This document shows, piece after piece, positions 1 through 5,848 of a stretch of 7,140 nt of DNA. Numbering within the stretch: the stretch's first letter is position 1; the number at the start of each line of letters is the position of its first letter. The position numbers and the translations under genes were made by a program. The DNA comes from Verrucomicrobiota bacterium (GTDB lineage Bacteria > Verrucomicrobiota > Verrucomicrobiia > Methylacidiphilales > Verrucolacustridaceae): the NCBI GenBank assembly GCA_010024525.1, contig RGGS01000060.1, forward strand, positions 1 to 7,140. The letters are read 5' to 3'. The notes beneath the pieces are model-generated. The model worked only from the letters and a program-made list of their open reading frames with translations. It searched no databases and was not told the origin of the DNA.

Positions 1-238
1 GCTCCGTCCTCGAACCCCCATAAGCCCGGTAACTGGATTGGTAACGGGTCTCGGATTCCACCGGCAAGCGGAGGGATTCGGCCCACGATTTGGCGGAGGT
101 ATTCCCCCATCCTGCGGGAGGCAAAAGGGGGAGGCCGAAATCCGGTTTTCCCGCCTCATCCGCGCCGAAAAGCAATCGAGGGAGGAGGAGGGTAAGGATC
201 AAAAGGCCCGATCCGGACGATAACCTCCCGTGGGTCAT
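1..238 (-). CDS. Partial secreted or envelope protein of unknown family (N-terminal 79 residues)
   Basis: I do not recognise this gene. On the minus strand an ATG at 238-236 opens a frame that stays open for 79 codons to the window edge, so the 3' part is missing. The N-terminus reads like a Sec signal peptide: a short polar stretch with one Arg (MTHGRLSSGSG), then a hydrophobic run at about residues 12-26 (LLILTLLLPRLLFGA) interrupted by Pro-Arg. A charged segment, DEAGKPD, follows. Cleavage near Ala26 is plausible, but Phe at -3 is not ideal. The remainder is rich in Ser, Tyr, Arg and Glu (for example ESETRYQSSYRAYGG) and looks like ordinary protein, not translated noise. An in-frame TAG lies a few codons upstream with no alternative start between, which fixes the start if the gene is real. 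No clear Shine-Dalgarno sequence is visible. It is divergent from nadA. Two plus-strand frames are also open here but give low-complexity products without a convincing start. Confidence 0.6.
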   Translation of the reverse strand, partial: MTHGRLSSGSGLLILTLLLPRLLFGADEAGKPDFGLPLLPPAGWGNTSAKSWAESLRLPVESETRYQSSYRAYGGSRTE

Positions 239-328
239 CCGGGGAGCCTAAGGAGGTTGGTGGAGATCGGCGAGAACGTAGTCGGGACAAGGTTTGTCTG
301 GGGGGTTCTTTCAGGGCAGTCTCTCCGG
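239..328. promoter_or_regulatory. Divergent intergenic region between the secreted-protein gene and nadA
   Basis: These 90 bases separate two divergently read starts, so they should hold both promoters. I see no convincing -35/-10 pair on either strand. The best minus-strand candidate is a TTGTCC (read on that strand) about 17 bases from a poor -10. An AGGAGG at 251-256 on the plus strand would be a good ribosome-binding site, but the only in-frame codons close behind it (TTG 257, GTG 260) are too near to be used well. The inference of promoters rests on layout, not on motifs. Confidence 0.35.
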
Positions 329-1252
329 ATGGATTCTTTGCAGAAAAAGTTTCTCCAATTGAAGGGGGAGAAAAAGGCCGTGGTCTTGGCCCATAATTAT
401 CAGCGGCGCGAAATTCAGGAGGTGGCGGACTATGTGGGGGACTCCCTGGGGTTGAGTTACGCGGCCCAAAAAGCCGGGGGGGAGGTGATCCTGTTTTGCG
501 GGGTTCATTTCATGGCCGAGACGGCCAAAATTGTGAACCCCGAAAAAAAAGTGCTGATGCCGGATCTGCACGCGGGCTGCTCGCTGGCCGATTCCTGCCC
601 GGCCGACAAGTTGCGGGCCTATTTGGAACAGAATCCCGGCCTCTATGTGGTCTCCTATGTCAACTGCACGGCGGCGGTGAAGGCGTTGAGCGATGTGATC
701 TGCACTTCCGGGAACGCCGAGAGAATCGTGCAGAGGGTGCCGGCGGATCGTGAAATTCTTTTTCTCCCGGACCGCAATCTGGGGGATTGGGTGATGCAGA
801 AAACCGGGAGGAAGATGAGGCTTTGGGACGGGGATTGTTACGTGCACATGGAATTTACGGCGACGTCGATCGACCGAATCCGGAAAGAGCACCCTGAGGC
901 TCCGGTGGTGGCCCATCCGGAATGCACCCGCGCGGTGCGGGCGTTGGCCGATGAGGTCTGTTCCACGGAGAAGATGGTGGGATATTGCCAAAGTTCGCCC
1001 GCCAAGGAGTTTATCGTGGTCACGGAAGAGGGGATGTTGCACCGGCTTCGAAGGGAGATGCCGGACAAGGTTTTTATCGCAGGTCCGACGGATCATTGTG
1101 CCTGTTCGGAGTGCCGATACATGAAAATGAACACCTTGGAGAAAGCGGTCTTGGCCCTAGAAAATCTAAGTCCTGAGGTCGATCTTAGTGCGCAAATTAT
1201 CGACCGGGCCAAAACCCCAATTCTAAGGATGCTAGACTGGAGTCGCAACTAG
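329..1252 (+). CDS. nadA: Quinolinate synthase NadA (4Fe-4S enzyme)
   Basis: NadA condenses iminoaspartate with dihydroxyacetone phosphate to quinolinate in de novo NAD synthesis, in the cytosol. The 307-residue product is nearly the length of the short Thermotoga-type NadA and aligns with it from the first residues. Visible motifs are AHNYQ (21-25) and GDSL (37-40), GVHFMAE near 58-64, PDLHAGCSLADSC (78-90), YVNCTA (110-115), DVICTSGNA (122-130), PDRNLG (147-152), HPEC (196-199) and MKMNTLE (265-271). The three family [4Fe-4S] ligands correspond to Cys84, Cys199 and Cys262. His22, Tyr24, Tyr110, Asn112, His196 and Glu198 match known active-site positions. The frame is open back to a GTG at 230. 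I prefer ATG 329, because the extra 33 residues are not family-like and the longer form would overlap the divergent gene's start. Ribosome-binding site support at 329 is weak. nadB and nadC are not in the window. Confidence 0.95.
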   Translation: MDSLQKKFLQLKGEKKAVVLAHNYQRREIQEVADYVGDSLGLSYAAQKAGGEVILFCGVHFMAETAKIVNPEKKVLMPDLHAGCSLADSCPADKLRAYLEQNPGLYVVSYVNCTAAVKALSDVICTSGNAERIVQRVPADREILFLPDRNLGDWVMQKTGRKMRLWDGDCYVHMEFTATSIDRIRKEHPEAPVVAHPECTRAVRALADEVCSTEKMVGYCQSSPAKEFIVVTEEGMLHRLRREMPDKVFIAGPTDHCACSECRYMKMNTLEKAVLALENLSPEVDLSAQIIDRAKTPILRMLDWSRN

Positions 1253-1255
1253 TTG
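1246..1255. repeat. 10-base perfect palindrome over the nadA stop codon
   Basis: CAACTAGTTG is a perfect palindrome that includes the nadA TAG stop at 1250-1252. It is immediately followed by a TA-repeat tract. It is too short and lacks the GC stem and T-run expected of an intrinsic terminator. It may be a chance palindrome or part of a protein-binding site for the downstream promoter. Confidence 0.25.
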
Positions 1256-1280
1256 TTCATTATATATATAGGCGTACAAA
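1253..1280 (+). promoter_or_regulatory. Possible promoter of the lptD-purA-uppS-cdsA-dxr cluster
   Basis: The 102-base gap after nadA holds a striking AT-rich patch, ATTATATATATAGG (about 1259-1272), in otherwise GC-rich DNA. A sigma-70-like pair can be drawn as TTGTTC (1253-1258), 16 bases, TACAAA (1275-1280). Alternatively, part of the TATATA run could act as the -10. Either would leave a leader of about 70-85 bases before the lptD ATG at 1355. No terminator hairpin for nadA is seen, so read-through from nadA is also possible. The assignment rests on motif resemblance and position only. Confidence 0.35.
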
Positions 1281-1354
1281 TCACATGGTGTTCGGGCGGA
1301 GCGATTTTTGCTGGGCAAATAGGATACGGACGCTAGCACTTTTTACGTAATCTC

Positions 1355-3832
1355 ATGAAAATAAACGCTTCATGGAGAGGGTTTTTCTGTGTCCTGATGG
1401 CCTTGGGGGGGGTGCTTTTTGCCCAAACCAAGGAGTCACCCGAATCGGTTGAACCCCCCTTGCAGATCAACTCGGACGGTGCCAACCGCTATGAGGGGGG
1501 GATCTATTATGCCGAGGACAATGTGGTGGTCACTTATGGGGGGGATGTCCTGATGGCGGATCAAGTCCACTTTAACCCCAGCACCAAAGAGGCCACCGCG
1601 AAGGGAAATGTGCGTCTTTACATGATGGACCAGATCTATCGCGGGGATCTTTTGACCTACAATTTCCGGACCAAGAAGATTCTCTCCGAGCACTTCCGGT
1701 TCCTCGACGGCAAGATCATGGTGGAAGGGGAGTCCATGAATACCCCGGAACTGGGGCATTACGATATCGGGAATGGCACGTACTCGACCGACAACCGGGA
1801 AACGCCGGGATGGAAAGTAAAGGCCTCCTCCGTCAGTTTGTATCCCGACGACAAAACCATCGTCGAAAACTCCGTCGGCTATTTCGGGGATGTGCCATTT
1901 TTCTATTTCCCCTACCTGGTCCAATATCAACGGGACGTCGATGGCAGCGTGAGTATTTCGCCCGGATCCGTCACCCGGTTGGGCATCTATGCCTTGGGTG
2001 CTTACCGGTTTGCCATCACCGACAAGTTGAAGGGGGAAATCGATTTGGATTATTACAGCCGTCGTGGATGGGCGGGGGGGGCGCAGGCCTCGTATGTCAC
2101 GCCCAACAAAAATAATCCCGAACATCCCCTGACCGAGGTGAAGCTGCGCGGGTGGTACATCAACGACCGGGGATATCAGATTTATGAGGGGGATACCGAG
2201 CGTCCCGCGGCCGCCGCGCCTCCCCGAGGGCGCTATTGGTTTCCGTACAGTCATAACACCACCATTATGAAAGGTGGGAACAAGGTGGATGCGGACCGGG
2301 CTCCGGCTTTCGATGCGCCTTCGCTATCTTCCCGATCCCGGATCAACGTTCTGAGCGATGCCTATGTGACACAGGACTTTTTTGCCAGTGATTACATCCG
2401 GGATCAGCAACCCAACACCTATTTGGATGCGATGTATCAGGACCCCAACTTCACGGTGACCGCCAACGCCCGGACTCAGATCAACAATCTCTTTCAGACG
2501 CAGCAACAAAAACCCTCGGCCAAAATCGAATTCAAGCGTCAGAGCATTCCCGGAACTTACGACCCCCAGGAGCTTCTCAAGGATCCCGACGCCAATCCCG
2601 GGTTGGCCTATGAGGGGGAGTCGAGCGTCAGCTACCTAGGGACGCAATGGAATCAGGTCTCCACCAACAACGCCGGCTACACTGCCATCCGCTATGACAG
2701 CTATCACCAGTTCCTCTACCCACGGCAGTATTTCGGCTGGTTGAATTTCACCCCAAAAGCCGGTATCCGGGGAACGGTTTATACCCGGGATAATTTGGCC
2801 CCCAATTCCGCGGGGCTGTTGAACAATCAGCAAAACTCCACGCAAACGGTCCAGGTTTCCTCCGGCTCCCTTTCCGATACTTCGCTCTTTCGGTATGTGA
2901 TCAATGTGGGGGCGGACCTGTCCTACAAAACCTATGCCACCTGGAACGACATCAAGGAGAAGGCGTTGGGGGTGGATGGTTTGCGGCATGTGTTCGAGCC
3001 CTTCGTCCAGTTTGCCTACATTCCCCGGCCGAATGTGAGACCGACCCAGTTTGCGGGCTACGACAACCGGGTGAATTCCACGGAGTCCCAACCGCTGAAT
3101 TCCTCCCTATACAACTCGATCGATTCCATCGACCAGTTGCTGGTGGTGAGGCCGGGATTCATGAACCGATTGATGACCCAGCGGGATGGTCAGCCATATG
3201 AATTGGCCAACTGGAAAATTTACGGGGATTACCAGCCCATCCGTCCCGATCTTCCCGGCTTGAACACCCCCGCCGCCCAGATTTCAGAAACCGTTCCCTC
3301 TGACTTTCCCGAGCTTTATAATCAACTGAATATCATGCCGGTCCCGTGGTGGACCACGACTTTGGGAGCCACCACCTCGGTGAGTGGAAACGGTTTTAAC
3401 TCCCTCAATTTCGGAAGTCGCTGGCAGGTCATCCCTGCCTTGGAACTGGGTTTTGGGTACTCCTACCTGGAGCAGTTCAACTACACCGATGCGCTCAGCA
3501 ATCAGGTGCTGACGGACAACCAGAGCCAGCTCTTCAACGGCAGCGCCAATTACCGGCTGAACGAAAGCTGGTTTTTTAATGCGGGAGTCACCTACTCCAT
3601 GAATCCGAGCCTGGTGCAGGGGGTGAATGCAGGAATTTACCGTGACATCGGGGCCTGGATTTTGGGGGCCCAGTTTGGGCAGCGTAACAACCAGGGAGCC
3701 CCTTCGGAAACCGTGCTTCTCGCCACGATGACCCTCAAGGCATTTCCCGAGTTGCCCCTGGGCTTCAACCAGAATCCCACCAGTTCTGGTGTCAGCGGCG
3801 GCGTCTCTCCCACCCTGGGCGGGGGGAACTAA
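1355..3832 (+). CDS. lptD: LPS-assembly outer-membrane protein, LptD family
   Basis: LptD forms the outer-membrane barrel that inserts LPS into the outer leaflet, normally plugged by the lipoprotein LptE. The 825-residue product starts with a signal peptide (residues 1 to about 23, hydrophobic FFCVLMALGGVLFA). An OstA/LptA-like beta-jellyroll follows at about 36-160, with repeated strand patterns such as ATAKGNVRLY (80-89). The segment GTYSTDNRETPGWKVKASSV (141-160), followed by FGDVPFFYFPYL (177-188), is the typical LptD junction into the barrel. QSIPGTYDPQ (396-405) and HVFEPFVQFAYIP (545-557) also fit the family. The rest is barrel-like, with alternating aromatic and polar strands. The last strand-like segment ends at Phe804, and a 21-residue Gly/Ser/Asn/Pro-rich tail follows. 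The mature protein has no cysteine, unlike E. coli LptD with its two disulfides. Residues 284-293 are Ala/Pro-rich. No Shine-Dalgarno sequence precedes ATG 1355, but the signal peptide starts exactly there. Family assignment is firm; the exact partners are not visible here. Confidence 0.9.
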   Translation: MKINASWRGFFCVLMALGGVLFAQTKESPESVEPPLQINSDGANRYEGGIYYAEDNVVVTYGGDVLMADQVHFNPSTKEATAKGNVRLYMMDQIYRGDLLTYNFRTKKILSEHFRFLDGKIMVEGESMNTPELGHYDIGNGTYSTDNRETPGWKVKASSVSLYPDDKTIVENSVGYFGDVPFFYFPYLVQYQRDVDGSVSISPGSVTRLGIYALGAYRFAITDKLKGEIDLDYYSRRGWAGGAQASYVTPNKNNPEHPLTEVKLRGWYINDRGYQIYEGDTERPAAAAPPRGRYWFPYSHNTTIMKGGNKVDADRAPAFDAPSLSSRSRINVLSDAYVTQDFFASDYIRDQQPNTYLDAMYQDPNFTVTANARTQINNLFQTQQQKPSAKIEFKRQSIPGTYDPQELLKDPDANPGLAYEGESSVSYLGTQWNQVSTNNAGYTAIRYDSYHQFLYPRQYFGWLNFTPKAGIRGTVYTRDNLAPNSAGLLNNQQNSTQTVQVSSGSLSDTSLFRYVINVGADLSYKTYATWNDIKEKALGVDGLRHVFEPFVQFAYIPRPNVRPTQFAGYDNRVNSTESQPLNSSLYNSIDSIDQLLVVRPGFMNRLMTQRDGQPYELANWKIYGDYQPIRPDLPGLNTPAAQISETVPSDFPELYNQLNIMPVPWWTTTLGATTSVSGNGFNSLNFGSRWQVIPALELGFGYSYLEQFNYTDALSNQVLTDNQSQLFNGSANYRLNESWFFNAGVTYSMNPSLVQGVNAGIYRDIGAWILGAQFGQRNNQGAPSETVLLATMTLKAFPELPLGFNQNPTSSGVSGGVSPTLGGGN

Positions 3833-3854
3833 GCCTCCGGCATCTGTGTTTCAT

Positions 3855-5135
3855 TTGAACTCGCGCGTCACAGTCGTTCTCGGCCTTCAGTGGGGGGATG
3901 AGGGAAAAGGAAAGATCCTGGATGTCATGGCTTCCGAGGCGGACTGGGTGCTGCGGGCCCAAGGTGGTAACAATGCCGGCCACACGGTGGAGATTGGAAA
4001 AGAAAAATACGTTTTGCATTTGGTGCCCTCCGGAATTTTGCGGGCCAAGGTCTCTTGCCTCATCGCCGGGGGCGCCGTGGTGGATCCGGCCGGACTTATC
4101 CAGGAGATCGAGGGGCTGACCCGGCGGGGAATCCGTACCCGGAATCGGCTCTTTTTGGCGGCTCAAGCGCACTTGGTGCTGCCCATTCATCGGGCCATCG
4201 ATCAGGGTTCGGAAAAGAGAAGGGGCAACCGCAAGATTGGCACCACCGGAAGGGGAATCGGACCGGCCTATGCCGACAAGGCCGCCCGCATTGGGCTACG
4301 GGCAGGTGAACTCGCTTTGTCTTCCCGTGCATTGGCCAAAAGAATCCGGGATCGGGTCGAGGCGCATAATCGGGCGGCTCCGGCGCAAGGTTGGGGAAAA
4401 ATCTCCTCCGCAGCGACCATCCGGGAGATGAATCGGGCGGCGCGATTCCTGCGTCCTTATCTCGCGGATGGTGTTTCGATGGCCCACCGGGCCGTGGCTT
4501 CCGGAAAAAGAATTTTGATCGAAGGAGCCCAAGGAACCTTTCTGGATGTGGATCACGGCACCTATCCTTTTGTCACGAGTTCCCACTGCACGGCGGGTGG
4601 AGCCTGCACGGGGACGGGGGTGCCTCCCATGGCCATCCGCCGGGTAGTGGGAGTTCTCAAAGCCTACACGACCCGGGTGGGAGGCGGGCCTTTCGTCACG
4701 GAAGACGGTTCTTTGGGACATCTTTTGCACGGCATGGGAAGGGAATTTGGGTCCACGACCGGTCGGGCGCGGCGTTGTGGCTGGTTTGACGCGGTGCTGG
4801 TTCGGCGGGCGGTGCAGCTCAATGGCGTGACCGAAATGGCCATGACCAACCTGGATGGTTTGGACGGTTTGGAAAAAATTCCCGTGTGCGTGGGGTACCG
4901 GTTGCGGAACAAAATCCTCCGGGAACCCCCCGTGGAATCCTCCGATTGGGCGAAATGCCGCCCAGTCTACCGGATGTTTGAAGGTTGGTGCGAACCCACG
5001 ACCGAAGCCCGTCATTGGAAGGATTTGCCCAAAAACGCCCGGATCTATTTGTCCGCGATCGCCGGGTTGGTGGGCGCGCCCTTGGGGATCATCTCGGTCG
5101 GGGCGGGACGGGAGCAGACTTTCCGTCATGGGTAA
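3855..5135 (+). CDS. purA: Adenylosuccinate synthetase
   Basis: PurA makes adenylosuccinate from IMP and aspartate using GTP, the first step from IMP to AMP. The 426-residue product is close to the E. coli length (432). Motifs in order are QWGDEGKGK (12-20, with catalytic Asp15), GGNNAGHT (37-44, catalytic His43), KIGTTGRGIGPAYADK (127-142), EGAQGTFLDVDHGTYPF (223-239), YTTRVGGGPF (271-280), REFGSTTGRARRCGWFD (296-312) and a C-terminal SVGAGREQTF (414-423). Departures from the common sequence are His244 where Asn is usual, TNLD (331-334) instead of TKLD at the guanine-contact site, and GAGR instead of GPDR. The start is chosen at TTG 3855, which gives MNSRVTVVLG, the usual PurA N-terminus. 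GTG 3846 (three more residues) is a real alternative. The frame also runs back to GTG 3789, inside lptD, but those residues are not PurA-like. It begins 22 bases after lptD and overlaps uppS by 8 bases. Confidence 0.93.
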   Translation: MNSRVTVVLGLQWGDEGKGKILDVMASEADWVLRAQGGNNAGHTVEIGKEKYVLHLVPSGILRAKVSCLIAGGAVVDPAGLIQEIEGLTRRGIRTRNRLFLAAQAHLVLPIHRAIDQGSEKRRGNRKIGTTGRGIGPAYADKAARIGLRAGELALSSRALAKRIRDRVEAHNRAAPAQGWGKISSAATIREMNRAARFLRPYLADGVSMAHRAVASGKRILIEGAQGTFLDVDHGTYPFVTSSHCTAGGACTGTGVPPMAIRRVVGVLKAYTTRVGGGPFVTEDGSLGHLLHGMGREFGSTTGRARRCGWFDAVLVRRAVQLNGVTEMAMTNLDGLDGLEKIPVCVGYRLRNKILREPPVESSDWAKCRPVYRMFEGWCEPTTEARHWKDLPKNARIYLSAIAGLVGAPLGIISVGAGREQTFRHG

Positions 5136-5847
5136 ACCCGGAGCAGCACCGGTCGTTCCGCGCCATGTTGCCATCATCATGGATGGCAACGGGCGTTGGG
5201 CCCAACAGCACCATCTTCCCCGTCTCAGCGGGCACGAAGCCGGACGGAAGTCCGTGAAACAGGTGGTCCAAGCGGCGATTGACCATGGGGTGAAATACCT
5301 GACGCTTTACGCCTTCTCGGTGGAAAACTGGCAACGACCCCGTGAGGAGGTGCAGGGATTGATGGGGCTTTTGCGCGGGGTGATCCGGGAGGAGTTAAGC
5401 GAGATGGGGAAAGAGGGGATCCGGTTGCGAACCATCGGTCGCCGGCAGGATCTGCCGGAGGCGGTGCGGGAAGAACTGGAAGCCGCCATTGAAAAGACCA
5501 AGCATCACACCCGTTTGGATCTGATTTTGGCCCTGAGTTACGGATCCCGCGTGGAAATCACCGAGGCGGTGCAATCCATTGCCCGCGAGGTCAAGGCGGG
5601 AGCCCTCGATCCTGAAAAAATCAAGGAGGAGACCGTGGCCTCCCACCTCTACACCAAGGACATTCCGGACCCCGATCTGCTGATCCGGACCAGCGGAGAA
5701 ATGCGGGTCAGCAATTTTCTTCTCTGGCAGATTTCCTATGCGGAAATCCATGTCACCCCGGTCCTATGGCCGGATTTTGGCAAAAAAGAATTTGCCGATG
5801 CCCTGGCGGATTATGCGCGGCGGGAACGTCGTTTTGGAGGGATCTGA
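5128..5847 (+). CDS. uppS: Undecaprenyl diphosphate synthase (cis-prenyltransferase)
   Basis: UppS extends farnesyl diphosphate with isopentenyl diphosphate in cis to C55 undecaprenyl diphosphate, the carrier lipid for peptidoglycan, O-antigen and other glycans. It works at the cytoplasmic face of the inner membrane. The 239-residue product has the family set: HVAIIMDGNGRWA (13-25) with catalytic Asp19, LSGHEAG (33-39) with His36, YAFSVENWQRP (61-71), ALSYGSRVEI (135-144) and LLIRTSGEMRVSNFLLW (184-200). Arg187 and Arg193 are the diphosphate-binding arginines, and ISYAE (202-206) carries the conserved Glu206. ATG 5128 is the right start because homology begins a few residues later and upstream residues in the frame are a shadow of purA. 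It overlaps the end of purA by 8 bases and is followed by cdsA after one base, so translational coupling is likely. Substrate chain length (C55 versus a shorter cis-prenyl) cannot be read safely from the sequence. Confidence 0.95.
   Translation: MGKPGAAPVVPRHVAIIMDGNGRWAQQHHLPRLSGHEAGRKSVKQVVQAAIDHGVKYLTLYAFSVENWQRPREEVQGLMGLLRGVIREELSEMGKEGIRLRTIGRRQDLPEAVREELEAAIEKTKHHTRLDLILALSYGSRVEITEAVQSIAREVKAGALDPEKIKEETVASHLYTKDIPDPDLLIRTSGEMRVSNFLLWQISYAEIHVTPVLWPDFGKKEFADALADYARRERRFGGI
5836..5840 (+). promoter_or_regulatory. Strong Shine-Dalgarno site for cdsA
   Basis: GGAGG ends 8 bases before ATG 5849 and sits inside the last codons of uppS. It fixes the cdsA start against the in-frame upstream codons that lie within uppS. 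It is the clearest ribosome-binding site in the window; lptD and purA show none. Confidence 0.8.
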
Positions 5848-5848
5848 T

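Noticed and set aside
1..70. tRNA-like words on both strands (a GGTTCGAG-like string on minus, a GGTAACTGGATTGGTAACG-like D-arm on plus)
   Set aside because: The acceptor, anticodon and T stems do not pair into a cloverleaf, and the stretch is better explained by the minus-strand coding frame. RNase P and SRP RNA motifs were also looked for and do not fit.
100..132. Possible hairpin between a C-run and a G-run near 104-108 and 126-130
   Set aside because: The loop and flanks do not extend the pairing, no T-run follows, and it lies inside the minus-strand coding frame.
1..223. Open plus-strand frames at the left edge (to stops at 193-195 and 221-223)
   Set aside because: The products are low-complexity, Gly/Pro/Arg-rich and have no recognisable motif. 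The minus-strand frame over the same bases gives a leader peptide and natural-looking protein.
311..1096. Long antisense frame inside nadA
   Set aside because: Its translation is His/Arg/Pro-rich with no domain; it mirrors the codon bias of nadA, a firmly identified gene.
1253..1354. Intrinsic terminator for nadA
   Set aside because: No GC-rich stem followed by a T-run is present; the palindrome at 1246-1255 is short and weak.
1436..2254. Long antisense frame inside lptD
   Set aside because: It is a shadow of a GC-rich gene on the other strand, with no start signal, leader or motif.
4855..5127. N-terminal extension of UppS by 91 residues within purA
   Set aside because: UppS homology starts just after ATG 5128. 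The extension is a Trp/Arg/Pro-rich translation of purA in another frame.
4296..5189. Long antisense frame across purA and the uppS start
   Set aside because: It crosses two well-identified genes on the opposite strand, and its product has the Pro/Arg/His-rich look of a shadow frame.
5738..5848. N-terminal extension of CdsA by 37 residues within uppS
   Set aside because: The GGAGG at 5836-5840 and the first membrane segment point to ATG 5849, and the extension is the shadow of conserved UppS sequence.
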